A DNA stretch of 64,000 nt from Prevotella sp. UBA2739 (lineage in GTDB: Bacteria; Bacteroidota; Bacteroidia; Bacteroidales; Bacteroidaceae): the NCBI GenBank assembly GCA_002353525.1, contig DEJV01000004.1, forward strand, positions 1 to 64,000, in the 5' to 3' direction. Each line of letters begins with the position of its first letter. The stretch's first letter is position 1. Position numbers and translations under genes: made by a program. The notes below the pieces were generated by a model. It worked only from the letters and a program-made list of their open reading frames with translations. It was not told the origin of the DNA and did not search any database. Positions 45,973 to 53,925 of this stretch are shown here, one piece after another.

Positions 45973-46394
45973 TTCTCAGACGATGTTTCGGCTAAACATT
46001 TACTTAAAGTGGGAACTACAAAACACATGCACAACAGCAAGATAATGGCCAGATAGCCGAATGCTGCCTTCATGAACAGATAGTAGCACAGGGTGCACAC
46101 CACCAAGGGCACGGCCAGCATCGTCAGCCTCAGGGTGCCCAGCGAGAGCAACGCTTCTGCCGGAGAGGCCAGCAGGCGCTTGTGCACCTTCTCAAACTTG
46201 AACAGGCGCAGGCTGACGGGAATGGCGGCCAGCACCAGCAGCTCCATCAGCGAGAGCACCAGAAACTCGGTTTGCGGGCGCGTAGCCCATACGCCAGGCT
46301 CGAGCACTTCGGTCTCGAAGAGCACCACCATCGCCACGCACACCGCTATGGCTGCCACAAATTCGGCCATTAATATCTTTTGTGTCCGTTTCAT
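45969..46394 (-). CDS. Uncharacterised four-helix membrane protein
   Basis: The 141-residue protein has four hydrophobic segments (about 9-26, 44-62, 89-106, 110-132) and short charged loops. I do not recognise a named family. Overlap with the glycosyltransferase start suggests it works with, or is at least coupled to, that enzyme. Confidence 0.7.
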   Translation of the reverse strand: MKRTQKILMAEFVAAIAVCVAMVVLFETEVLEPGVWATRPQTEFLVLSLMELLVLAAIPVSLRLFKFEKVHKRLLASPAEALLSLGTLRLTMLAVPLVVCTLCYYLFMKAAFGYLAIILLLCMCFVVPTLSKCLAETSSEN

Positions 46395-46687
46395 ATCTTT
46401 TTTTTCTTTATTCAGTTCTTATATTTTAGTCGTTGACTTATTGCAAGTTACATTTAAATGCTAAAGTAATTGATTGAACATTTACAACTTCTTTGCTATT
46501 TTTTACGACCACGAATTTATCGAATTCATCGAATTTTTCAAGCCCTGTTGGAGCCGATTGCCATAAATGTCGCTACGCGACGTTCGAATTTATCGAATTT
46601 TGGCAAATCCTCCATCCTCAATTCTCAATTCTCAATTTACTCCGTTAGGCAGTTATCGTTAACGTTAACGTTATCGTTACATCCCTG
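46395..46687. other. Spacer between the membrane-protein gene and recR
   Basis: This 293-base stretch has no gene. It holds short repeats of ATCGAATT (about 46513-46600), the heptamer AATTGAG in reverse (about 46619-46640), and GTTAAC-type hexamers (about 46648-46678). No clear TAnnTTTG promoter for the minus-strand operon is seen. Confidence 0.6.
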
Positions 46688-47299
46688 TCAGCCTCTGAAC
46701 AAGGTGCGGTTGAGGATCGACCTGCCGAGCGTCACCTCGTCGGTATACTCAATCTCGTCGCCCACGCTGATGCCCCTGGCAATGACGCTGATCTTCACGT
46801 CGGCATCGGCCAGCTTCCTGAAGATGTAGAAGTTGGTGGTGTCGCCCTCCATGGTGGAACTGAGCGCAAGAATCACCTCATTTATACCCCCTGCGGAAAC
46901 CCGTTCCACCAGCGAGTCTATTTCGATGTCGCCAGGGCCGATACCGTCCATCGGCGAGATGATGCCACCCAGCACATGGTAGAGCCCGTGATATTGTTGC
47001 GTATTCTCGATGGCCATCACGTCCTGAATGTTCTCCACCACGCACACCGTAGAGTCGTCGCGCTTCGGGTCGGCGCAGATAGGACAGACGTCGGTGTCGC
47101 TCACGTTGTGGCAGATGCGGCAATACTTCACCTCCTGCTTCAGCCGGTTGATGGCCGAAGTGAAACTCTCCACGTCCTGCTGCTCCTGTCTGAGCATGTG
47201 GAGCACCAGCCTGAGAGCCGTTTTGCGCCCTATTCCAGGCAGTTTTGCGAACTCAGCCACGGCTTTCTCGAGCAATTGCGAGGGGTATCGTTGAATCAT
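46688..47299 (-). CDS. recR: Recombination protein RecR
   Basis: The 203-residue protein has the RecR order: helix-hairpin-helix (LLEKAVAEFAKLPGIGRKTALRLVLHML), zinc finger (CRICHNVSDTDVCPIC), and the Toprim domain (VCVVENIQDVMAIENT ... YHVLGGIISPMDGIGPGDI). RecR works with RecO and RecF to load RecA at gaps. Confidence 0.97.
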   Translation of the reverse strand: MIQRYPSQLLEKAVAEFAKLPGIGRKTALRLVLHMLRQEQQDVESFTSAINRLKQEVKYCRICHNVSDTDVCPICADPKRDDSTVCVVENIQDVMAIENTQQYHGLYHVLGGIISPMDGIGPGDIEIDSLVERVSAGGINEVILALSSTMEGDTTNFYIFRKLADADVKISVIARGISVGDEIEYTDEVTLGRSILNRTLFRG

Positions 47300-47316
47300 T
47301 TCGTTCTTTTTGCCGA

Positions 47317-47347
47317 CAAAGTTACGAAAAATCGAGAGCAGAACAAA
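47317..47347 (-). promoter_or_regulatory. Promoter of recR
   Basis: The minus strand reads TAACTTTG (47317-47324) and TTTG (47344-47347) with 19 bases between, giving a leader of about 10 bases. Confidence 0.75.
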
Positions 47348-47410
47348 ACAAAACTTGTTTTATTTTTTATGTTGAGATGGAGCCACTTATGAATTGATAT
47401 TCGGGCAAAC

Positions 47411-47600
47411 GTCCCTCTGTCCCACCGTCCCATCGTCCCATTAAGGAGGGGGCCAAATATGCAAAAAAAGAAAGAACAAAATTTTATTATATATATTATT
47501 ATAATAATATATATAATAATTATATTATTACTTATCTTCTTCTACATTCTGCACTTGGGCACATGCTTAATGGGACGATGGGACGATGGGACAACGGGAC
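47411..47600. repeat. 190-bp nested inverted-repeat element with central palindrome
   Basis: The arms 47411-47445 and 47566-47600 are inverted copies (24 of 25 bases identical at 47421-47445/47566-47590, motif GTCCCATCGTCCCATTAAG). The AT-rich centre holds a perfect 36-bp palindrome at 47484-47519. No transposase is inside. A one-armed relative lies at 53425-53510. Confidence 0.88.
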
Positions 47601-47624
47601 ATTCGGGACAAACGCAATGTCTAC

Positions 47625-47895
47625 GACAACCAGAACAGCACACTTCGCGAGGCAAAGGTCTGTATGGTGAAGAACAACCCTAGCACACTTCGCGAGGCAG
47701 GGAATGTTTGACAAGGGTACCCTAGCACTCTTCGCGAGGGCAAACGTAATGCCTGGCGAAGGCAAAGTTATGCTTTGCGAGGGCAAACGTAATGCCTGGC
47801 GAAGGCAAAGTAATGCTTGGCGAAGGCAACGTAATGCTTGGCGAAGGCAAAGTTATTGTTTGGCGAAGGCAAAGGGACAATTTGACGCGGCCAAC
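47625..47895. repeat. 21-22 bp tandem array upstream of the TonB receptor gene
   Basis: Seven units of the type GGCAAACGTAATGCCTGGCG start at 47739, 47761, 47782, 47804, 47825, 47846 and 47868. Looser copies with TTCGCGAGG stand at about 47644, 47689 and 47731, near twice the period. Not coding: the frame through it reads only the repeat. It shares its period, but not its sequence, with the arrays at 18.6 and 63.3 kb. Confidence 0.85.
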
Positions 47896-47965
47896 ACACC
47901 GTTAGAAATTTTAAGACGGCCCATGCCGCCTCTTAACAGATTTTCACACTGCACGAGCCCTCGTT

Positions 47966-47997
47966 TTTGGTCAATCCAACAAAACTTCGTACCTTTG
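47966..47997 (+). promoter_or_regulatory. Promoter of the TonB-dependent receptor gene
   Basis: TTTG at 47966-47969 and TACCTTTG at 47990-47997 with 20 bases between. The leader to 48078 is about 75 bases. Confidence 0.75.
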
Positions 47998-48077
47998 CAA
48001 CTGATGAACGGCACGACGAGCCAAGAGACCACAATGTTGGGCCGCGAATATAATAATTCAACCACAATTGCGTTATA

Positions 48078-50462
48078 ATGATAATGAAACAATTTATATC
48101 CTTCCTCATTTGCTTCTCCCTGGCATGCATAGGTGTCAAGGCGCAGACGTTTACGCTCAAGGGAAAGGTGGTCGACCAAGAGATGCAACCACTCGAGCTG
48201 GCCACGGTGAGCTGCGTGAAGCAGGGGAAGGTGGCCATGACCAACCTCAAGGGCGAGTTTCAGATGCAATTGCATAGTGCCGACAGCGTGGAGATACGTT
48301 TCTCGATGATTGGCTATAAAAGCAAGACGCGCGTGCTTCGCCATCCGCGTGGCACGCAGACACTACAGATACAACTCATCGACGACAACAGGCAACTGGA
48401 CGAGGTGACCGTCACCGAGCGCCGCCGCCAGACGGGCACCACCCAGCAACTCGACACCAAAGACCTCAAGCAGACTCCCTCGGCTACGGGCAACGCCGTA
48501 GAGGAACTCATCCAGCAGCAGGCAGGCGTGTCTACCCACAACGAGCTCTCGTCGCAATACAACGTGCGAGGCGGGTCGTTCGACGAAAACTGTGTGTATA
48601 TAAATAAGGTAGAAGTCTATCGCCCGTTCCTCGTCAGGAGCGGCCAGCAGGAAGGTCTCTCGGTGATCAACCCCGACATGGTGGAGAAGATCGGGTTCTC
48701 CACGGGCGGCTTCGAGGCCCGCTTTGGCGACAAGATGTCGTCGGCGCTCGACATCACCTATCGCAAGCCCAAGCGCTTCGAGGCCACCGCCGCGCTCAGC
48801 CTGCTCGGAGCCAGCGCCTATGTGGGCATTGCCAACAAGAAACTGGCGTGGACCCATGCCGTGCGCTACAAGACCAACAGCTATCTGCTGGGGTCGCTGG
48901 AGACGAAAGGTGAATACCGCCCCAACTATCTGGACTATCAGACCTACCTGAGCTATACGCCCAACAAACGATGGAGCATCGACCTGATTGGCAACATCTC
49001 GGAAAACCACTTCACCTTCGTGCCCAAAGACAGGGAGACGAAATTCGGAACGCTGAAGAACGTGAAAGACTTCAGGGTGTATTTCGACGGACAAGAGAAA
49101 GACGTGTTCCGCACCTATTTCGCCACCGCCAGCATCACCAACCACCTTACCGAACATACCGACATCGCCCTCATTGCCAGTGCCTTCAGCACCAAAGAGC
49201 AAGAGCGATACGACATTCAGGGGCAATACTGGCTGACGCAGACCGAGACGAGCGAGAACCTGGGCGTGGGCACCTACATGGAGCATGCACGCAACTATCT
49301 GAAAGCCCACGTGGAAAGCTTCAAGCTGATGATGACCCACAAGACACGCAAGCATGAGGTGGAGGCCGCCGTCACCTACAAGATGGAGCACATCACCGAG
49401 CAAAGCCGCGAATACGAGATGCGCGACTCGGCCGGATACTCCGTGCCACACACCGGCAAAGACCTGCACCTGATCTACACGCTGAACGCGCACAACCGAC
49501 TGAGCGCCAACCGCATAGAGGCCTATCTGCAAGACACCTACAAGTTCACGTCGGGCACCGAGCGGCAGACCTTCTATACACTCAACTATGGCGTGCGATT
49601 TGCTCATTGGAACTTCAACCGCGAGACGCTGCTCTCGCCACGCGTGTCGCTGGGCATTGTGCCCGCATTCAACAACGACGTGACCTTCCGACTGGCCGCC
49701 GGCATCTACTATCAGGCACCCTTCTACAAGGAGCTCAGAGACACCGTCACCACCGACGGAGTTACCACCGCCCTGCTCAACACCCACATCAAGAGTCCCC
49801 GAAGCATTCACTTCATTGCCGCCTACGACTACCGCTTCCGCATGAACGAGCGGCCCTTCAAGTTCAGTGCCGAAGCCTACTTCAAGGTGCTCTCCAACCT
49901 CATCCCCTATAGCGTGAACAACGTGAAAATAGTCTACTACGGAAGCAACAGCGCCACCGGCCACACCGCAGGCGTCGACCTCAAGCTCTATGGCGAGTTT
50001 GTGCCAGGCACCGACTCGTGGGTCTCGCTATCGATGATGAACACGAAGATGCGGCTCAACGGGCGCTCTATGCCCCTGCCCACCGACCAGCGATGGGCCA
50101 TGAACCTGTTCTTCACCGACTATTTCCCCGGGACAAAACGATGGAAGATGTCGCTCAAACTGGCCTATGCCGACGGATTGCCATTCGGTCCTCCCCACCG
50201 CGAAACCGACATGCAAGCCTTCCGCGCGCCAGCCTACAAGCGCGCCGACATCGGCATGAGCTTCCTCGCGTTCGGCAATGCCGACCGCCAGCGCAAAAGC
50301 CCCGTGAAGAACGTCTGGCTGAGCCTCGACTGCCTTAATCTGCTAGGAATCAACAACGTGAACTCGTATTATTGGATTACCGACGTGACCAACCAGCAAT
50401 ATGCCGTACCCAACTATCTGACAGGCAGATTGCTGAATTTCCGTGTGCAAGTGGAGTTTTAG
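48078..50462 (+). CDS. TonB-dependent receptor with carboxypeptidase-like N-terminal domain
   Basis: The 794-residue protein has a signal peptide (MKQFISFLICFSLACIGVKA; ATG at 48078 or 48084), a carboxypeptidase-regulatory-like domain (~25-110), a TonB plug (NAVEELIQQQAGVST ... YNVRGGSFDENCVYINKVEV) and a beta-barrel ending in VQVEF with a terminal Phe. No SusD partner follows, so it is not a SusCD pair. It would bring a ligand across the outer membrane with TonB energy; the ligand is unknown. Confidence 0.9.
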   Translation: MIMKQFISFLICFSLACIGVKAQTFTLKGKVVDQEMQPLELATVSCVKQGKVAMTNLKGEFQMQLHSADSVEIRFSMIGYKSKTRVLRHPRGTQTLQIQLIDDNRQLDEVTVTERRRQTGTTQQLDTKDLKQTPSATGNAVEELIQQQAGVSTHNELSSQYNVRGGSFDENCVYINKVEVYRPFLVRSGQQEGLSVINPDMVEKIGFSTGGFEARFGDKMSSALDITYRKPKRFEATAALSLLGASAYVGIANKKLAWTHAVRYKTNSYLLGSLETKGEYRPNYLDYQTYLSYTPNKRWSIDLIGNISENHFTFVPKDRETKFGTLKNVKDFRVYFDGQEKDVFRTYFATASITNHLTEHTDIALIASAFSTKEQERYDIQGQYWLTQTETSENLGVGTYMEHARNYLKAHVESFKLMMTHKTRKHEVEAAVTYKMEHITEQSREYEMRDSAGYSVPHTGKDLHLIYTLNAHNRLSANRIEAYLQDTYKFTSGTERQTFYTLNYGVRFAHWNFNRETLLSPRVSLGIVPAFNNDVTFRLAAGIYYQAPFYKELRDTVTTDGVTTALLNTHIKSPRSIHFIAAYDYRFRMNERPFKFSAEAYFKVLSNLIPYSVNNVKIVYYGSNSATGHTAGVDLKLYGEFVPGTDSWVSLSMMNTKMRLNGRSMPLPTDQRWAMNLFFTDYFPGTKRWKMSLKLAYADGLPFGPPHRETDMQAFRAPAYKRADIGMSFLAFGNADRQRKSPVKNVWLSLDCLNLLGINNVNSYYWITDVTNQQYAVPNYLTGRLLNFRVQVEF

Positions 50463-50505
50463 AAAAAAAACACGAAAAATATGCGGCAAATTGAAAATAA
50501 TATTG

Positions 50506-50513
50506 TAACTTTG
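50506..50513 (+). promoter_or_regulatory. -7 element of the methylmalonyl-CoA cluster
   Basis: TAACTTTG, ending 36 bases before the epimerase ATG at 50550. No -33 TTTG is seen. Confidence 0.6.
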
Positions 50514-50549
50514 CGCCGTATTTCTACAAACCATTAAAATTCAAATAAT

Positions 50550-50954
50550 ATGAAGATTTCACACATCGAGCACATTGGAATTCCTGTTCCTAGCATCGAA
50601 GAGGCTCTGCCTTATTTCAAAAACATTCTTGGCCTTGACTGCTATGCCGTCGAGGAAGTAGCCGACCAGAAAGTAAAAACAGCCTTCCTGAAGTGCGGAG
50701 ACGTAAAAATTGAGCTCCTGGAGCCCACATCACCCGAGAGCACCATTCAGAAGTGGATGGACAAAGGCAACAAGGGCGTGCATCATGTGGCCTTCTGCAT
50801 TGAGGACGGCGTGGCCGAGGCTCTGGCCGAGTGCGACAGCAAGGGCATCCGCCTTATCGACAAAGCTCCACGCAAGGGTGCCGAGAACCTGAACATTGCT
50901 TTCCTGCATCCGAAAGACACTTGCGGCGTTCTGACCGAACTTTGTGAGCACTAA
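50550..50954 (+). CDS. mce: Methylmalonyl-CoA epimerase
   Basis: The 134-residue vicinal-oxygen-chelate protein starts KISHIEHIGIPVPSIEEALPYF, with the His of the metal site, and shows HHVAFCIEDGV and FLHPKDTCGVLTEL, as in known epimerases. It interconverts the R and S forms of methylmalonyl-CoA between the mutase and the decarboxylase/carboxylase. The carboxyltransferase gene follows after 74 bases. Confidence 0.94.
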   Translation: MKISHIEHIGIPVPSIEEALPYFKNILGLDCYAVEEVADQKVKTAFLKCGDVKIELLEPTSPESTIQKWMDKGNKGVHHVAFCIEDGVAEALAECDSKGIRLIDKAPRKGAENLNIAFLHPKDTCGVLTELCEH

Positions 50955-51028
50955 ACAACAACAAAACAAATATTCATTCTAAATAAAAGTCGAATAAAGA
51001 CCTATATTCGTCAAATTAGAACAAACAA

Positions 51029-52594
51029 ATGAGCAAACAATTAGAAAAAATTAAGGCTCTGATCGCCAAGCGCGAACAGGCACGTCTGGGTGGCGGTGAA
51101 AAAGCCATTGAGAAACAGCATGCACGTGGTAAGTATACAGCTCGCGAGCGCATTGACATGCTGCTTGACGAGGGAAGCTTCGAAGAGGTTGACATGTTCA
51201 AACTGCACCGTTGCACCAACTTCGGTATGGAGAAAAAGCAGTATCTCGGCGACGGTGTCGTAGCTGGTTCGGGAACCATTGACGGCCGTCTGGTCTACGT
51301 CTTCGCACAAGACTTCACCGTGAACGCCGGTTCGCTCTCTGAGACTATGTCGCAGAAGATTTGCAAAGTGATGGACCTCGGCATGAAGATGGGCGCACCT
51401 GTCATCGGCATCAACGACTCGGGCGGCGCACGCATTCAGGAAGGCATCAACGCACTGGCTGGCTATGCAGAGATTTTCGAGCGCAATATTCTTGCTTCGG
51501 GTGTCATCCCGCAGATTAGTGGTATCTTCGGCCCATGCGCCGGCGGTGCCGTATATTCACCTGCCCTGACCGACTTCACCCTGATGATGGAGAACACCTC
51601 ATACATGTTCCTCACAGGCCCGAAGGTGGTGAAGAGCGTTACCGGCGAGGACGTTGACCAGGAGTCACTCGGAGGCGCTTCGGTACACTCTACGAAGAGT
51701 GGTGTGACCCACTTCACCGCAGCTACCGAGGAAGAGGCCATCGAGATGATCAAGACCCTGCTGAGCTACATCCCCAGCAACAACATGGAAGAGGCTCCTC
51801 GCAAAGAGTGCACCGACCCCATCAACCGCATGGAGGATATGCTCAACGAGATTCTGCCCGACGACCCCAACAAGGCTTACGACATGTACAAGGTGATTGC
51901 CGCCATTACCGACAACGGCGAGTTCTTCGAGGTGCAGCCTAAGTTTGCCAAGAACATCATCGTGGGCTTTGCCCGCTTCAACGGACAGAGCGTGGGTATC
52001 GTGGCCAACCAGCCTAGCTGCTACGCCGGTGTGCTCGACGTGAACGCATCGCGCAAGGGCGCACGCTTCGTTCGCTTCTGCGACGCATTCAACATTCCTA
52101 TCGTGACACTCGTCGACGTGCCCGGATTCCTCCCAGGTACAGGCCAGGAGTACAATGCCGTTATCCTGCACGGAGCCCAGCTGCTCTATGCATTCGGCGA
52201 GGCTACCGTGCCCAAGGTGACCGTCACCCTGCGCAAGAGCTACGGTGGAAGCCACATCGTGATGGGTTGCAAGCAGCTGCGCACCGACATCAACTACGCT
52301 TGGCCTAACGCCGAGATCGCCGTGATGGGTGCTAGCGGAGCCGCAGCCGTTCTCTATGCTCGCGAGGCAAAGGCTAAGAAAGAGGCAGGTGAAGACGTGA
52401 AGGCCTTCATCGCAGAGAAAGAAGAGGAATACAACGAGCTCTTCGCCAATCCGTATCAGGCAGCCAAGTATGGCTACATCGACGATGTGATTGAGCCGAG
52501 GAACACTCGTTTCCGCATCTGCCGCGCCCTGGCTCAGCTCGCTACCAAGCGTGAGGGTCTGCCCGCTAAGAAACACGGAAACATTCCTATGTAA
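51029..52594 (+). CDS. mmdA: Acyl-CoA carboxyltransferase (methylmalonyl-CoA decarboxylase alpha / propionyl-CoA carboxylase beta)
   Basis: The 521-residue protein is a crotonase-fold carboxyltransferase with GGARIQEGI, SGIFGPCAGGAVYSPAL, the second-half VPGFLPGTGQEYNAVILHGAQLLYAFGEATVPKVTV and MGASGAAAVLY. It moves CO2 between biotin and propionyl-/methylmalonyl-CoA. With the epimerase and the biotin carrier it belongs to the succinate-to-propionate route. Direction cannot be settled from this gene because neither the sodium-pump beta subunit nor biotin carboxylase is in the cluster. Confidence 0.93.
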   Translation: MSKQLEKIKALIAKREQARLGGGEKAIEKQHARGKYTARERIDMLLDEGSFEEVDMFKLHRCTNFGMEKKQYLGDGVVAGSGTIDGRLVYVFAQDFTVNAGSLSETMSQKICKVMDLGMKMGAPVIGINDSGGARIQEGINALAGYAEIFERNILASGVIPQISGIFGPCAGGAVYSPALTDFTLMMENTSYMFLTGPKVVKSVTGEDVDQESLGGASVHSTKSGVTHFTAATEEEAIEMIKTLLSYIPSNNMEEAPRKECTDPINRMEDMLNEILPDDPNKAYDMYKVIAAITDNGEFFEVQPKFAKNIIVGFARFNGQSVGIVANQPSCYAGVLDVNASRKGARFVRFCDAFNIPIVTLVDVPGFLPGTGQEYNAVILHGAQLLYAFGEATVPKVTVTLRKSYGGSHIVMGCKQLRTDINYAWPNAEIAVMGASGAAAVLYAREAKAKKEAGEDVKAFIAEKEEEYNELFANPYQAAKYGYIDDVIEPRNTRFRICRALAQLATKREGLPAKKHGNIPM

Positions 52595-52668
52595 AATCAG
52601 GTGGAGGTATGGGCGGCTGTCGTATTCTTCAGCTGCCCGCTACCCTGCCGCTCATATAAAAACAGAGT

Positions 52669-52827
52669 ATGAAACAAAACGAAGTTTATGCTGCCATCGC
52701 CCTGGCACTTCATGAGTTTGAGGGTAACAATGTGCACGACATAGAGTCGGGCATCATTACCATTAAGCCTCGTCAGACCGAGTGGAACAGCAAGATGATC
52801 ACCATGACCGATCGTCCAAGATATTAA
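52669..52827 (+). CDS. 52-residue protein between the carboxyltransferase and biotin carrier genes
   Basis: The frame from the ATG at 52669 to TAA at 52827 encodes 52 residues: MKQNEVYAAIALALHEFEG followed by NNVHDIESGIITIKPRQTEW and NSKMITMTDRPRY. It has no membrane helix. The AIALALH...VHD...ITIK...WNSKI pattern resembles the cytoplasmic C-terminal tail of OadG/MmdD-type (gamma/delta) subunits of decarboxylases in Bacteroidetes, as I recall them, so it may be a free-standing tail that binds the carboxyltransferase. It is spaced 74 bases from mmdA and 15 bases from the biotin gene. Confidence 0.7.
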   Translation: MKQNEVYAAIALALHEFEGNNVHDIESGIITIKPRQTEWNSKMITMTDRPRY

Positions 52828-52842
52828 TTCCAGAAACAAGCT

Positions 52843-53274
52843 ATGAAAGAATATAAGTATACCATTAATGGAACAAAATACGAGGTTGCCATTGGCGACA
52901 TCGTTGAGAATATCGCTACCGTTTGCGTGAACGGTGAGGAATTTAAGGTGGAGATGGAGAAAGAGCCAGAGCCCGAGAAGAAGAAGGTGGTGGTGAAACC
53001 TGCCGCCGCCGAGGCTCCTAAGGCTGACGCTCCTAAGGCCGCCGCTGGTCCGGTAGACGCCAAGAACGCCATCAAGGCTCCGCTGCCTGGTGTGATTACC
53101 GACATCAAGGTTGCCGTAGGCGACGAGGTGAAGGCTGGCGACACCGTGATTGTGCTCGAGGCTATGAAGATGGCCAACAACCTTACTACCGACCGTGCCG
53201 GTAAGGTGACCGCCGTTTGCGTAGGCGTAGGCGAAAGCGTAATGGAAGACACTCCGCTCGTAGTGATCGAGTAA
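52843..53274 (+). CDS. mmdC: Biotin carboxyl carrier subunit
   Basis: The 143-residue protein has a short N-terminal beta segment, a Pro/Ala/Lys-rich hinge (~47-75) and a C-terminal biotinyl domain with EAMKMAN, whose Lys (about 109) takes biotin. It swings the carboxyl group to or from the carboxyltransferase of this cluster. A terminator follows, so it ends the operon. Confidence 0.93.
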   Translation: MKEYKYTINGTKYEVAIGDIVENIATVCVNGEEFKVEMEKEPEPEKKKVVVKPAAAEAPKADAPKAAAGPVDAKNAIKAPLPGVITDIKVAVGDEVKAGDTVIVLEAMKMANNLTTDRAGKVTAVCVGVGESVMEDTPLVVIE

Positions 53275-53298
53275 GAGCGTTCGTCTATATAATAAAAT

Positions 53299-53334
53299 AA
53301 TAAAGCCTCCTGCTTCATTGCGGGAGGCTTTATT
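53299..53334 (+). terminator. Terminator after the biotin carrier gene
   Basis: A 15-bp stem with one G-U pair (53299-53313 and 53320-53334, core AAAGCCTCC) and a 6-base loop, followed by a T-rich tract. Confidence 0.88.
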
Positions 53335-53424
53335 GTTTTGTTTTTATTGATGATTAAAATGTAGTGTCAATATAAGAAAGTGAAGTGCCATTATTCAAAG
53401 TGAAATTTCACTAAACGTCACATT

Positions 53425-53510
53425 GTCCCAACGTCCCATCGTCCCATTAAGGTGGTCCCGATTAGGAAAAAGAGAGAATATAATTCTATTATATATAAAC
53501 TATATAAGGA
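53425..53510. repeat. One-armed relative of the 47.4-kb inverted-repeat element
   Basis: The stretch from 53425 (GTCCCAACGTCCCATCGTCC, then CATTAAGG) matches the left arm at 47.42 kb with one difference over 28 bases and is again followed by an AT-rich tract with TATATATAAACTATATA. A right arm is not seen. The spacer 53335-53560 holds nothing else I can name. Confidence 0.75.
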
Positions 53511-53560
53511 GTGAAGTGTCACTATAAGCAGACTTGCGGAAATGACGGAATGCCAAGCGC

Positions 53561-53908
53561 TTACTTCACCACCCTGTTGTTCTCGGGGAATACCACGGAG
53601 GGCTTAAACGTCTTTGCTTCCTCAAAATCCATCAGGGCATACGACATGATGATCACCACATCGCCCACCTGCACCTTACGGGCAGCTGCTCCGTTCAGAC
53701 AAATGCAACCACTACCCCGCTCACCTTTTATAATGTAAGTGTCGAAACGCTCACCATTATTATTGTCCACTATCTGAACCTTCTCGCCAGCTATCAGGTT
53801 GGCTGCGTCCATCAAGTCCTCGTCAATCGTGATGCTGCCAATATAGTTCAGATTAGCCTCGGTCACCTTCACGCAATGTAGTTTGCTCTTCAGAACTTCT
53901 ATTTGCAT
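53561..53908 (-). CDS. panD: Aspartate 1-decarboxylase
   Basis: From the ATG at 53908 the protein has 115 residues and begins MQIEVLKSKLHCVKVTEANL. The self-cleavage site Gly24-Ser25 (YIGSITID) falls at the position known from characterised PanD, which supports this start over the one at 53920. The cleaved enzyme carries a pyruvoyl group and makes beta-alanine for pantothenate. It follows panC by 17 bases. Confidence 0.96.
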   Translation of the reverse strand: MQIEVLKSKLHCVKVTEANLNYIGSITIDEDLMDAANLIAGEKVQIVDNNNGERFDTYIIKGERGSGCICLNGAAARKVQVGDVVIIMSYALMDFEEAKTFKPSVVFPENNRVVK

Positions 53909-53925
53909 TTTCCTAATCAATATTC

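Noticed and set aside
47411..47600. Insertion sequence
   Set aside because: Inverted arms are present but no transposase frame exists inside, so it is only reported as a repeat element.
47704..48078. A 124-codon frame through the 21-22 bp array before the TonB receptor
   Set aside because: Its sequence is only the translated repeat (EGKRNAWRRQ...) and it crosses the receptor promoter.
48363..49964. A 533-codon open frame opposite the TonB receptor gene
   Set aside because: Antisense to a clear receptor gene, with low-complexity Gly/Val/His content typical of shadow frames.
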